Shown here: positions 25,558 through 35,700 of the stretch, piece by piece
Position numbering within the stretch: position 1 is the first letter of the stretch
Layout: each line of letters starts with the position of its first letter
From: DASYGT01 sp035999365
GTDB taxonomy: Bacteria > Actinomycetota > Actinomycetes > Mycobacteriales > Jatrophihabitantaceae
Length of the DNA stretch: 64,000 nt
Reading direction: 5' to 3'
Assembly: GCA_035999365.1 (NCBI GenBank)
Contig: DASYGT010000054.1
Location: 1-64,000 of the forward strand
The notes under the pieces: model-generated
Seen by the model: only the letters and a program-made list of their open reading frames with translations
Told to the model about the DNA's origin: nothing
Databases searched by the model: none
Program-made: the position numbers and the translations under genes

Positions 25558-27537
25558 GTGCCGGACGATGCGGATCTGCAAGCAGAACGCGCCCACCTCG
25601 ATACGGCGAGACGCTGCCTGAGCGCGATGACGGTGAGCGCCTCGGCGATTGCTGACTACGGGGTCGACGAGCTCGCTAGTCAGTCCCTCGGGCGCCTTCG
25701 CGCCGAACGACTGGCGGCTCTGGCCGCCGACCCGGATGCGCCCGCGTTCTTCGGACGTATCGACCGCGCTGCAGAGGTCTTCCACGTCGGCCGCCGCCAC
25801 ATTCGCGACCAGGACGGAGATCCCGTCGTCATCGACTGGCGGGCGCCGATCGCGCGTGCGTTCTACCGCGCAACGCCGGCCGACCGTATGGGTGTCGGGC
25901 TGCGTCGGCGGTTCGGCTTCCACCGCGGTGAGCTGACCTCCTTCGAGGAGGAGCACCTCGATCGCGGCGAATCGCTCGGCCTGCGGTCGAGTCTGCTGCG
26001 AGAGGAGATCGAGCGACCGCGTGTCGGCCCGATGCGTGACATCGTGGCGACGATCCAGCCTGATCAGGACGACCTGGTCCGCGCCGATCTCGACACCTCC
26101 CTGTGCATCCAGGGTGCGCCCGGCACCGGTAAGACCGCGGTCGGCCTGCATCGCGCCGCGTACCTTCTCTATACCTACCCCGAGCGCTTGCGGCGTTCCG
26201 GCGTGCTGGTGGTGGGACCCAACCGGGCCTTCCTTCACTACATCGCGCAGGTGCTCCCCTCGCTCGGCGAGGGCGGCATCGAACAGACCACCGTCGACGA
26301 CCTCATGGGCTGGCCGACGAGCGGCACCGAGTCTGCAGCCGTCGCGACCCTCAAGGGCGACGCCCGGATGGCCGATGTGCTGCATCGCGCGGTGCTGAGC
26401 CACGTCGCCAAACCGACCGACGACGTCCTGGCGGTCGTCGGCACCCGCCGCTATCGCGTCGGCGCCCACCACCTGCGTCGCTACGTCGACGATGCGCGCC
26501 GGAGCCTCGGCGAGGGCCTGCGGTGGTCACTGGCCCGTGAGCGGTTGCGCATGCAGGTCGCTGAAGATGTTCGGCGTCAACGCGAGGATGCCGGCGGCGC
26601 CCCGTCCGACGCCGACACGGCACGGGTCGCCCGTGCGCCTGCGGTGCGCGAGTTCCTCGACGCGGTGTGGCCATCGCTCGAGGCGTCCGCTCTGCTGTCG
26701 AGGCTGTACGACGATCCCGAGTTCTTGCGGCGATGTTCGGCCGCGCTGTCCGACGAGGAGCGCGCACTCCTGCACCGCTCGTCCGCTCGGTCCGTCCGCA
26801 AGACGGCGTGGACCGCGGCCGATGCCGCGTTGCTCGACGAGTTGAGCGGCATCATCGACGGCAATGACACATTCGTGCATGCAGTCGTCGACGAGGCGCA
26901 GGACCTGTCGGCCATGCAGTGCCGCGCGGTGGCTCGCCGGTGCCCGCTCGGTTCGGTCACCGTGCTCGGCGATCTCGCGCAGGCGACGACGCCATGGGCG
27001 CCGGGCACCTGGGCGCGGACGCTGCGCCACCTCGGGCATCCGCAGGCCGCGGTACGGCCCCTGACCGTGGGCTACCGGGTTCCGGCAGAGGTGCTCGACG
27101 TCGCCAACCGGCTGCTGTCCCACATCGCCGAGGGTGTTCAGCCGGCGACGTCGATGCGTCGTGGCACGGGCGGCCTGCGCTTCGTCACCGGCGCGGCTCT
27201 GGCCGAGGCCCTGCGTGATTGCCTTGGGGTCGAGGGGTCGGTCGGCGTGATCGTCTCCGACCACGCGGCGGCAGAGCTGCTGGCCTCGTTGCGCGCAGCC
27301 GGCATCGATGCCGAAGCCGTGGACGCCGAGTCCGATCCGCGAGTATCGGTGGTTGCGGCGAGCGAGGCGAAGGGCCTCGAGTTCGATTCCGTTCTGGTCG
27401 TCGAGCCCGCCGACATCGTGAGCAGCGAGGTGAACCGGTCGGCCGGGCTGCGGCGGCTCTACGTGGCGATGACGCGCGCTGTCTCACGGCTTGTCTTCGT
27501 GCACGATCAGCCGCTCCCGCCTGAGCTCGCCGGGTGA
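25558..27537 (+). CDS. HelD-like UvrD/Rep-family ATPase (RNA polymerase-associated helicase)
   Basis: 659 aa. An N-terminal coiled region (QAERAHLDTARRCLSAM) precedes RIDRAAEVFHVGRRHIRDQDGDPVVIDWRAPIARAFYRA, the segment typical of HelD proteins. Walker A is GAPGTGKTAVGLHRAAYLL. Motif II is VVDEAQDLSAMQCRAVARR. Late motifs are SEAKGLEFDSVLVVEP and LYVAMTRAVSRL. Actinobacterial HelD binds RNA polymerase, recycles stalled enzyme and can lessen rifamycin action. This copy is somewhat shorter than the well-studied ones. GTG 25558 lacks a clear ribosome site and may be leaderless. The 161 bases after it hold only weak symmetry. Confidence 0.88.
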   Translation: MPDDADLQAERAHLDTARRCLSAMTVSASAIADYGVDELASQSLGRLRAERLAALAADPDAPAFFGRIDRAAEVFHVGRRHIRDQDGDPVVIDWRAPIARAFYRATPADRMGVGLRRRFGFHRGELTSFEEEHLDRGESLGLRSSLLREEIERPRVGPMRDIVATIQPDQDDLVRADLDTSLCIQGAPGTGKTAVGLHRAAYLLYTYPERLRRSGVLVVGPNRAFLHYIAQVLPSLGEGGIEQTTVDDLMGWPTSGTESAAVATLKGDARMADVLHRAVLSHVAKPTDDVLAVVGTRRYRVGAHHLRRYVDDARRSLGEGLRWSLARERLRMQVAEDVRRQREDAGGAPSDADTARVARAPAVREFLDAVWPSLEASALLSRLYDDPEFLRRCSAALSDEERALLHRSSARSVRKTAWTAADAALLDELSGIIDGNDTFVHAVVDEAQDLSAMQCRAVARRCPLGSVTVLGDLAQATTPWAPGTWARTLRHLGHPQAAVRPLTVGYRVPAEVLDVANRLLSHIAEGVQPATSMRRGTGGLRFVTGAALAEALRDCLGVEGSVGVIVSDHAAAELLASLRAAGIDAEAVDAESDPRVSVVAASEAKGLEFDSVLVVEPADIVSSEVNRSAGLRRLYVAMTRAVSRLVFVHDQPLPPELAG

Positions 27538-27698
27538 CTCCTGGGCGTCCTGAGCAGAGAGTGATGCCGATCACGGATATGGTAGGAACCCCTGGGTAAT
27601 TCCTGCGGTACGCCACCCCTGTACCAAAGGGCCCAGTCGCATCCAACGCGGCAGCGTGGCAACCCCACCTGGCGTGTCGAGACAGGAGAACTCGGCCG

Positions 27699-28820
27699 AT
27701 GACCGAGCACGTACACGCCGTGCACCCGGAGCCGGACATGATCCAGCTCCTGACGCCAGAAGGCCTGCGCGTCGAGCACCCCGACTACCCCCTCGAGATC
27801 ACCGACGACGAGATCGCCGCGCTGTATCGCGACCTGGTCCTCGTCCGGCGCATCGACACCGAAGCCATCGCGCTGCAGCGCCAGGGCGAGCTCGGGCTGT
27901 GGGCCTCACTGCTCGGCCAGGAAGCCGCCCAGATCGGTTCGGGACGTGCCCTGCGCGCACACGACATGGCCTTCCCGAGCTATCGCGAGCACGGCGTGGC
28001 CTGGTGTCGCGGCGTCGACCCCCTCACGCTGCTCGGCCTGTTCCGTGGCACGAACCTCGGCGGCTTCAGCCCGTACGAGCACAACTTCAACACGTACACG
28101 ATCGTCATCGGCGCGCAGACCCTGCACGCCACCGGGTATGCCATGGGCGTCATGCGCGACGGCGCAGTCGGCACCGGCGATCCCGACCGCGACACCGCGG
28201 TACTCGTCTACTTCGGCGACGGCGCGTCGAGTCAGGGCGATGTCAACGAGGCATTCGTCTGGTCGGCTGCGTGCAACGCTCCGGTCGTCTTCTTCTGCCA
28301 GAACAACCAATGGGCGATCAGCGAGCCGGTCACGACGCAGAGCCGCGTTCCGCTCTACCGCCGTTCGGCCGGCTTCGGCTTCCCCGGCATCCGGGTCGAC
28401 GGCAACGACGTGCTCGCCACGCTCGCCGTCACGCGCAAGGCACTCGACGATGCCCGCTCCGCGCAGGGGCCGACGCTCATCGAGGCGTTCACCTACCGAA
28501 TGAACCCGCACACGACGTCCGACGACCCGACGCGTTACCAGCTCGCCGACGACCTCGAGACATGGAAGCTGAAGGACCCGATCGCCCGCGTGAAGGCGTA
28601 CCTCACGCGCCAGGCCTCGACACCCTCTGGGTTCTTCGATGACGTGGAGCGGGAATCGCAGAAGCTCGCGGAGCACATTCGCGCCGGATGCCGGGCGCTG
28701 CCGAACCCGACGCCCGAGTCGATCTTCGACGCCGTGTACGAGGAGATGCCCGCCGAACTGCGTGAGCAACGCGATGAATTCGTCGCATTCGTCGAGTCAA
28801 TCGAGGAGGCGACGGTCTGA
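27699..28820 (+). CDS. bkdA: Branched-chain alpha-keto acid (or pyruvate) dehydrogenase E1 alpha
   Basis: 373 aa, ThDP-dependent decarboxylase subunit. The ThDP motif GDGASSQGDVNEAF ends about 25 residues later in CQNNQWAIS. The substrate loop FTYRMNPHTTSDDPTRY matches the branched-chain/pyruvate E1 alpha family. ATG 27699 has AGGAGA eight bases upstream. The 161-base upstream gap contains AGGAA/TTCCT and GGTAC/GTACC arms (27584-27623) that might bind an Lrp- or BkdR-type regulator, but the symmetry is weak. It overlaps E1 beta by one base. Actinobacterial operons of this shape usually serve Val/Leu/Ile catabolism. Substrate choice between branched-chain acids and pyruvate is not proven. Confidence 0.92.
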   Translation: MTEHVHAVHPEPDMIQLLTPEGLRVEHPDYPLEITDDEIAALYRDLVLVRRIDTEAIALQRQGELGLWASLLGQEAAQIGSGRALRAHDMAFPSYREHGVAWCRGVDPLTLLGLFRGTNLGGFSPYEHNFNTYTIVIGAQTLHATGYAMGVMRDGAVGTGDPDRDTAVLVYFGDGASSQGDVNEAFVWSAACNAPVVFFCQNNQWAISEPVTTQSRVPLYRRSAGFGFPGIRVDGNDVLATLAVTRKALDDARSAQGPTLIEAFTYRMNPHTTSDDPTRYQLADDLETWKLKDPIARVKAYLTRQASTPSGFFDDVERESQKLAEHIRAGCRALPNPTPESIFDAVYEEMPAELREQRDEFVAFVESIEEATV

Positions 28821-29788
28821 TGGCCGAGGTCACGATGGCGAAGGCCCTCAACAACGGGCTGCGCAAGTCGATGGAGGACGATCCCAAGGTTCTGATCATG
28901 GGTGAGGACGTCGGCAAGCTCGGCGGCGTGTTCCGCATCACGGACGGACTGCAGAAGGACTTCGGCGAGGATCGCGTCATCGACACGCCGCTCGCCGAGT
29001 CCGGGATCATCGGGACGGCGGTGGGGCTCGCCATCCGCGGCTACCGCCCGGTCTGCGAGATTCAGTTCGACGGCTTCGTCTTCCCGGGCTTCGACCAGAT
29101 CGTCAGCCAGGTCGCCAAGATGCATACTCGCTCGGCCGGTCACGTCAGGATGCCGATCACGATCCGGATCCCGTTCGGCGGCGGTATCGGGGCCGTGGAG
29201 CACCACAGCGAATCGCCCGAGTCCTATTTCGCGCACGCGCCGGGGCTCAAGATCGTCAGCTGCTCGAACCCTTCGGATGCCTACTGGATGATCCAGCAGT
29301 CGATCGCGTCCGACGATCCGGTGATCTTCTTCGAGCCCAAGCGGCGCTACTGGGCCAAGGGCGAGATCGCCGATGCCCCCGATCCGCTGCACATCTCGCG
29401 CGTCGTACGCACGGGCGCCGATGTCACCGTTGCCACCTACGGCCCACTGGTCACCACCGCTCTGGAGGCGGCGCGGGTTGCCGCTGACGAAGGGCACGAC
29501 ATCGAGGTCATCGACCTGCGCACCCTCTCGCCATTCGACATGCCGACGGTCCTCGACTCGGTGCGCAAGACGGGCCGCTTGATCGTGGTGCACGAAGCCT
29601 GGCGGAACGTCAGCATCAGTTCCGAGCTTGCCGCTCGCGTCCAGGAGAAGGCTTTCTACTCCCTGGAGGCGCCCGTGCTGCGGGTCACCGGCTACGACAC
29701 CCAGTACCCGCCCAGCCGGCTCGAAGAGGAATGGCTGCCGAATGTCGACCGCATTCTTGACGCCGTCGACCGCACTCTCTCGTACTGA
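28820..29788 (+). CDS. bkdB: Branched-chain alpha-keto acid (or pyruvate) dehydrogenase E1 beta
   Basis: 322 aa partner of E1 alpha. Typical segments: MAKALNNGLRKSMEDDPKVLIMGEDVGKLGGVFRITDGL-like start, DTPLAESGIIGTAVGLAIRG (ThDP-contact Glu), FPGFDQIVSQVAKMHTRS, and the C-terminal transketolase domain with VIDLRTLSPFDMPTVLDSV. Length is standard. Coupled to E1 alpha by a one-base ATG/TGA overlap and followed after 14 bases by E2. Confidence 0.93.
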   Translation: MAEVTMAKALNNGLRKSMEDDPKVLIMGEDVGKLGGVFRITDGLQKDFGEDRVIDTPLAESGIIGTAVGLAIRGYRPVCEIQFDGFVFPGFDQIVSQVAKMHTRSAGHVRMPITIRIPFGGGIGAVEHHSESPESYFAHAPGLKIVSCSNPSDAYWMIQQSIASDDPVIFFEPKRRYWAKGEIADAPDPLHISRVVRTGADVTVATYGPLVTTALEAARVAADEGHDIEVIDLRTLSPFDMPTVLDSVRKTGRLIVVHEAWRNVSISSELAARVQEKAFYSLEAPVLRVTGYDTQYPPSRLEEEWLPNVDRILDAVDRTLSY

Positions 29789-29802
29789 AAGGCCGGCCGA
29801 TC

Positions 29803-31233
<1,431 letters not shown>

Positions 31234-31267
31234 AGCGCTGTGCGTTAGGCAGATCACGGAATACTGG

Positions 31268-31296
31268 TTGGGATCATGAGGTTGAGACGATATCCT
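31268..31296 (+). promoter_or_regulatory. Candidate promoter for the 46-residue protein
   Basis: TTGGGA, 17 bases, TATCCT, in the only AT-rich stretch between E2 and the small gene. Each hexamer matches the housekeeping consensus at four of six positions. The expected start would be near 31303, giving a leader of about 30 bases. Confidence 0.4.
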
Positions 31297-31332
31297 GGTT
31301 AATAAATCAGGGGTTCCAGAAAGAGGCGTCTC

Positions 31333-31473
31333 ATGTCCCGCACCACATTCACCAGCAAGATGCGCGACCGCCGCAACCTGCGTGCGTTCGACCGTGCCGT
31401 CCGTAGCGCGTCCCCGGCAATGCAGCAGGAGCTCTACGCCGCAGCAGCCCGCCAGGGCAGCTACAACCGCTGA
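31333..31473 (+). CDS. Small basic protein, 46 aa, unknown function
   Basis: Begins MSRTTFTSKMRDRRNLRAFD and ends AAAARQGSYNR, with AVRSASPAMQQELYAAAA between. Strongly basic N-terminal half (KMRDRRNLRAFDRAVR) and a predicted helical C-terminal half. AAGAGG lies seven bases before the ATG and an AT-rich, promoter-like stretch precedes it. Third codon positions are mostly G/C as in real genes here. The QQELYAAAARQ tail looks like that of small conserved actinobacterial proteins, but no function can be given. Confidence 0.65.
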   Translation: MSRTTFTSKMRDRRNLRAFDRAVRSASPAMQQELYAAAARQGSYNR

Positions 31474-31500
31474 CCGGCTGATACCGCCGAGTGGCGGGAA

Positions 31501-33357
31501 GTGGCGCCCCCGCGCAGACGTTGCGCGTACGTGACGCCCTCACCGCCCTCGGCCCGGGTCCGGGCACCCCACCTGGCTGCCTCCGGCGGCTGGCTGAACA
31601 CCGACCATCCCCTGACGCTCGCGTCTTTGCGCGGGCGTTTTGTGCTGCTCGACTTCTGGACGTTCTGCTGCGCCAACTGCCTGCATGTCATCGACGAACT
31701 GCGTCCATTGGAGCGCAGGTACGGCGACATCCTGACTGTGGTGGGAGTGCACTCACCGAAGTTCGCCCATGAGGCCGACCCGGCCGCCGTGGCTGCGGCG
31801 ATCGAGCGGTACGAGGTCGAGCATCCGGTTCTTCTCGACCCCGAACTCCTGCTGTGGCGGCAGTACGCAGTCAGAGCCTGGCCCACGCTCGTGCTGATCG
31901 ATCCCGAGGGGTATGTCGTCGCGCACGCAGCGGGCGAGGGGCAGTCCAGCGCGCTGGACGCGATGATCGCGGCGCTCGCCATCGAGCACGAGGCGCGCGG
32001 AACGCTTCGTCGCGGCGCTACCCCGCACATCCCGGTGCATTCCGCCACATCGGCATTGCGCTTCCCGGCCAAGGCGGTGCTGCTTCCGGCAGCCAGAACC
32101 GGCCGGGACGACGACACAATCCTGGTCGCCGACGCGGGACACCACCAGATCGTCGAGCTCGCACTCGACGCCCGGACGGAGGTGCGCCGGATCGGGACCG
32201 GTGACCGCGGGCGCCGCGACGGTAGGGCCGATGGCGCCGAGTTCGCCGAACCGAACGGCCTCGCGCTGTTGCCGGCCGGTGCAGCGCCCTACGACGTGGT
32301 CGCCGCGGACACCGCCAACCACATCTTGCGCGGCATTCGCCTTTCCGATGGCGCGGTCACCACCATCGACCTACCCGGCCTGCTCGAGGGTGCCCGTACT
32401 GTCACCGGCCCGGTACCGCGGGTGCTCTCGCCCTGGGACGTTGCCTGGTGGCCGGCCCTGGACCGACTCGTCGTCGCGGCCGCGGGTGTCCACCTGCTGA
32501 TCTCGGTAGACCTGCACGCGGGGACGGCCACGGTTCTTGCCGGCACGAGTGTCGAGGGACTGCGCGACGGCGAGGCGCTGGACGGTTGGCTGGCCCAGCC
32601 CTCCGGCCTGGCTGCCGACGGCGATCGGATGTGGTTCGTCGACGCCGAGACCTCATCACTGCGCTGGCTCGGGATCGAGGGCCAGCTGCACACCTGCGTC
32701 GGAGAAGGGCTCTTCGACTTCGGCCTCGTCGACGGGCCTGCCGACGTCGCCCGTTTGCAGCACCCCCTCGGCGTCACGGCGTCAGGTGACGGGTCGGTGG
32801 TGGTGCTGGACACCTACAACGGGGCTGTTCGGCGCTGGGACGGCATCGCCCTCAGCACGCTGGCCACGGGCCTCGCTGAGCCGTCGGGTGCGCTCATGGT
32901 CCGCGGCGATCTCGTGGTGGTCGAATCCGGCGCGCATCGACTGGTGCGGCCGGCGCCGCTCGCGGGCTCCGTCAACGGCATCGCCGAGCACACGAACCGG
33001 CCGGCGACGTCGCTCGCTCCGGGCGGGATCACCCTGAACGTCATCTTCACGCCACCGGCAGGCCGTTGCCTCGACGAGCGTTACGGTCCTGCCACGCAGC
33101 TCACGGTGAGCGCGTCGCCTCCGGAGCTGCTGCGTGACGGCGCGGGGACGACGTCTGAGCTGACTCGGCATCTGATAGTCGACAGTTCGGTCCCCGAGGG
33201 CGTACTGCATGTCAGCGCGCAGGCCGCGTCGTGCGACAACGACCGCGCGGTCGAGCATCCGGCGTGCTACCTCGCACGGCAGGACTGGGGGGTTCCGGTC
33301 ACCATCGCCGACGACGGCACGCGGTCGCTCGAACTCGCGCTGCTCGACGCGAGGTAG
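31501..33357 (+). CDS. NHLRC2-like protein: thioredoxin-like domain plus NHL beta-propeller
   Basis: 618 aa. The N-terminal thioredoxin-like domain has the redox motif as FWTFCCANCLHVIDEL, the CC-x-x-C arrangement of NHLRC2 proteins, followed by WPTLVLIDPEGYVV with the cis-proline. From about residue 195 six NHL-type blades (for example VADAGHHQIVELAL, LAQPSGLAADGDRMWFVDAETSSLR, HPLGVTASGDGSVVVLDTYNGAVRRW) build a beta-propeller, and a C-terminal strand-rich domain closes it. There is no signal peptide, so it is probably cytosolic. The start is uncertain: GTG 31501, or GTG 31531 nearer the conserved part. Bacterial role unknown; a thiol-redox function is inferred. Confidence 0.87.
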   Translation: MAPPRRRCAYVTPSPPSARVRAPHLAASGGWLNTDHPLTLASLRGRFVLLDFWTFCCANCLHVIDELRPLERRYGDILTVVGVHSPKFAHEADPAAVAAAIERYEVEHPVLLDPELLLWRQYAVRAWPTLVLIDPEGYVVAHAAGEGQSSALDAMIAALAIEHEARGTLRRGATPHIPVHSATSALRFPAKAVLLPAARTGRDDDTILVADAGHHQIVELALDARTEVRRIGTGDRGRRDGRADGAEFAEPNGLALLPAGAAPYDVVAADTANHILRGIRLSDGAVTTIDLPGLLEGARTVTGPVPRVLSPWDVAWWPALDRLVVAAAGVHLLISVDLHAGTATVLAGTSVEGLRDGEALDGWLAQPSGLAADGDRMWFVDAETSSLRWLGIEGQLHTCVGEGLFDFGLVDGPADVARLQHPLGVTASGDGSVVVLDTYNGAVRRWDGIALSTLATGLAEPSGALMVRGDLVVVESGAHRLVRPAPLAGSVNGIAEHTNRPATSLAPGGITLNVIFTPPAGRCLDERYGPATQLTVSASPPELLRDGAGTTSELTRHLIVDSSVPEGVLHVSAQAASCDNDRAVEHPACYLARQDWGVPVTIADDGTRSLELALLDAR

Positions 33358-33367
33358 CGTCGATGGG

Positions 33368-34144
33368 GTGACAAATCACCCCATCCGTATCGGCCTGCAG
33401 GTTCAGCCGCAGCACGCCGACTACGCCGCCATTCACCGCACCGTCCGCGAGGCCGAGGACCTCGGTGTCGACATCATCTTCAACTGGGACCACTTCTCTC
33501 CGCTCTACGGGGATCCCGACGGACAGCACTTCGAGTGCTGGACGATGCTCGGCGCCTGGGCCGAGCAGACCAGCCGCGTCGAGATCGGCGCGCTGGTCAC
33601 CTGCAACAGCTACCGCAATCCCGAACTGCTCGCCGACATGGCCCGCACCGTCGATCACATCAGTGGCGGCCGGCTGATCCTGGGCATCGGATCCGGGTGG
33701 TTCGAGAAGGACTACCTCGAATACGGATACGAGTTCGGCACAGCCGGCGGCAGGCTCGACGACCTGGCCACCGCCCTTCCCCGCATCGAGTCGCGGTGGT
33801 CGAAGCTGAATCCGGCACCCACACGCAAGATCCCGGTACTCATCGGCGGCGGCGGCGAGCGCAAGACGCTGCGCATGGTCGCCCAGCACGCCGACATCTG
33901 GCATTCGTTCAGCGACGCCGACACCTTGACGCGCAAATCCCAGGTGCTCGCCGACCACTGCGCGACGATCGGCCGCGATCCGGGCGAGATCCAGCGTTCG
34001 GTCGGAACGCCAAGTGGAGACCCGGACACCGTCGCCCAGCCGCTTCTTGACGCCGGCGCGACGTTGTTCACCGTCGGCCTCGGCGGACCGGACTACGACC
34101 TCGGCAAGCTCAAGTCCTGGATCGCCTGGCGCGACAACCGCTGA
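33368..34144 (+). CDS. LLM-class F420-dependent oxidoreductase
   Basis: 258 aa, TIM-barrel luciferase-like monooxygenase family. Typical: RTVREAEDLGVDIIFNWDHF, FECWTMLGAWAEQTSRVEIGALVTCNSYRNP, ISGGRLILGIGSGWFEKDY and PVLIGGGGERKTLRMVAQHADIWH. This subgroup in actinobacteria uses F420 rather than FMN (family knowledge). GTG 33368 lies 11 bases after the preceding stop, so it may be cotranscribed with the NHLRC2-like gene. Transcription ends at a perfect hairpin (34157-34192). Substrate unknown. Confidence 0.88.
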   Translation: MTNHPIRIGLQVQPQHADYAAIHRTVREAEDLGVDIIFNWDHFSPLYGDPDGQHFECWTMLGAWAEQTSRVEIGALVTCNSYRNPELLADMARTVDHISGGRLILGIGSGWFEKDYLEYGYEFGTAGGRLDDLATALPRIESRWSKLNPAPTRKIPVLIGGGGERKTLRMVAQHADIWHSFSDADTLTRKSQVLADHCATIGRDPGEIQRSVGTPSGDPDTVAQPLLDAGATLFTVGLGGPDYDLGKLKSWIAWRDNR

Positions 34145-34156
34145 GCGGGACAGACA

Positions 34157-34192
34157 GACGGGGCTCGACCGCAGATGCGGCCGAGCCCCGTC
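34157..34192. terminator. Bidirectional terminator between LLM gene and csp
   Basis: Nested perfect hairpin: outer arms GACGGGGCTCG / CGAGCCCCGTC, one mismatch, inner arms CCGCA / TGCGG with a two-base loop. It sits between two convergent genes, 12 bases past the LLM stop and 12 from the cold-shock stop. No T-run. Confidence 0.85.
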
Positions 34193-34204
34193 GTTGTCCG
34201 GTGG

Positions 34205-34408
34205 TTACAGCGGGCGAACGTTCTCCGCCTGCGGGCCCTTCTGGCCCTGGGTGATGTCGAACTCCACGCGCTGGTTGTCATCGAGCGTGCGGTAGCCGTC
34301 GCTCGTGATCGCCGAGTAGTGGACGAAGACGTCGGGTGCGCCACCGTCGGGTGCGATGAAGCCGAAGCCCTTTTCGCTGTTGAACCACTTGACCGTGCCC
34401 TGAGCCAC
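34205..34408 (-). CDS. Cold-shock-domain RNA chaperone (CspA family)
   Basis: 67 aa single OB-fold protein binding single-stranded RNA/DNA. RNP1 is KGFGFIAP and RNP2 is VFVHYSAI. Begins VAQGTVKWFNSEKG on a GTG with an AGGAGA site six bases upstream, which excludes longer starts. The 5' leader holds CCGCAC-C-GTGCGG (34436-34448), a possible small hairpin of the kind found in csp leaders. 224 bases separate it from the divergent DUF2630 gene; apart from this hairpin nothing else is recognised there. Confidence 0.96.
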   Translation of the reverse strand: MAQGTVKWFNSEKGFGFIAPDGGAPDVFVHYSAITSDGYRTLDDNQRVEFDITQGQKGPQAENVRPL

Positions 34409-34632
34409 GATATTTCTCCTCTTGCTGCAGGAAATCCGCACCGTGCGGCTTCCGAGGTCACCACCGGGCGAACAACCATTTCCCGACAGCCAGGAGAAGG
34501 AAGAACAACCGGTTACCTGGCCGAGCGAGCTCGACCATCGCGGCAACCACGAACAGCGTAGCAACTACGGGTCCAGGCGCCCAGCGGCCGGTACTACGGT
34601 GGATCGCAACACTCGACGGAAAGGGCCTCCCG

Positions 34633-34875
34633 GTGGACGACAAGACCATCCTCGAGCACATCCACGACCTCGTCACGGAGGAGAAACAGCTGCGGGACAG
34701 CCACGCCGGGCGGGGCCTGGGCGGCGACGACCGGCTGCGGTTGGAATCGCTCGAGCGCCAGCTCGACCAGGCCTGGGACCTGCTGCGCCAGCGCCGGGCC
34801 AAGGAGGAGACGGGCGAGGATCCGGATGGGGTGAAGGAAAGGCCGATCGACGAGGTCGAGTCCTACCTCCAGTGA
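34633..34875 (+). CDS. DUF2630 family small protein
   Basis: 80 aa, acidic/basic helical protein: DKTILEHIHDLVTEEKQLRD, then RLRLESLERQLDQAWDLLRQRRA and the conserved tail of the form RPxxEVESYLQ. These are the markers of DUF2630, a small actinobacterial family of unknown function probably forming a helical hairpin. GTG 34633 follows GGAAAGGG. It ends three bases before the convergent ABC permease stop. Confidence 0.88.
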   Translation: MDDKTILEHIHDLVTEEKQLRDSHAGRGLGGDDRLRLESLERQLDQAWDLLRQRRAKEETGEDPDGVKERPIDEVESYLQ

Positions 34876-34878
34876 CCG

Positions 34879-35700
34879 TCAGGACGTGACGTCCTTTCCG
34901 GTGAACCGGGCCCAGGCCAGCGACAGGAACAACGCGACGTAGCCGAGTGTGACCAGCAGCCCGTGCCAGATTCCTGATGTCAGCATCGGATCTCGCATCA
35001 GGTCCACCCACTGCAGCCAGTAATGCGTCGGTAGCCATGGATGGATCCGCGCCAGCTGCGGGACCTGATCCACTACCTCGCTGACGATCGTGAGCACGAG
35101 CGTCGCCGCCATCGCCGCGACGGGCACCTCCGTCATCGTCGAGATGAACAAGCCCAGCGCGGCAACCATGGCCAGCGACGCGGCGACGAACGCCGCGACC
35201 AGCATCAGGCGGTACGTACCCGACAGGTAGGAGATGGTCCGTCCGGACAGCAATGTCAACCGTCCCGACGGGAAGAGGATCCACCCGATCACGACGCCGC
35301 CCAGACCGACACCGACGACGCTCGCCAAGCACCACGCGACAAGCCCGGCGAACTTCACGGCCAACAAGCGGGTTCGTCCTACGGGCACCGTCAACAGGTA
35401 CCGCAGGGTTCCGTAGTGCGCCTCGCCGGCAATCGCATCGCCGGCGACAACCGCGACTCCGAGCGGCAGGAAGAGCGGTGTCACGACCAGATACGCCGCG
35501 AGTGCGGCGAACAGACCGTTGTCGGTGATGCTTCCGAAGATCGCGCCGCCTCCTCTGCCGGGATGACTGCTCAGCCTGACGGCGACGCCGATCAGCACCG
35601 GGATCAGGCTCAGCGAGATGAGCAACGCGATGTTGCGGCGGCGCCGGAACACCATGAGCAGTTCCGAGCGAACTAACCGGCCCGCGTCAACCGGAAACAT
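34879..35700 (-). CDS. ABC-2-type exporter permease
   Basis: 273 aa with about six membrane helices: NIALLISLSLIPVLIGVAV, AALAAYLVVTPLFLPLGVAVVAG, LVAWCLASVVGVGLGGVVIGWI, LVAAFVAASLAMVAALGLFIS, AAMAATLVLTIVSEVV and LLVTLGYVALFLSLAWA. HYGTLRYLLTVPVGRTRLLAVKF is the coupling region of ABC-2 permeases. ATG 35700 lies within the last codons of the ATPase gene (14-base overlap), making them a coupled pair. Exported substrate unknown. Confidence 0.9.
   Translation of the reverse strand: MFPVDAGRLVRSELLMVFRRRRNIALLISLSLIPVLIGVAVRLSSHPGRGGGAIFGSITDNGLFAALAAYLVVTPLFLPLGVAVVAGDAIAGEAHYGTLRYLLTVPVGRTRLLAVKFAGLVAWCLASVVGVGLGGVVIGWILFPSGRLTLLSGRTISYLSGTYRLMLVAAFVAASLAMVAALGLFISTMTEVPVAAMAATLVLTIVSEVVDQVPQLARIHPWLPTHYWLQWVDLMRDPMLTSGIWHGLLVTLGYVALFLSLAWARFTGKDVTS

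Noticed and set aside
27584..27623. AGGAA/TTCCT and GGTAC/GTACC arms before bkdA as an operator
   Set aside because: Arms are five bases with irregular centres; not distinguishable from chance without comparison.
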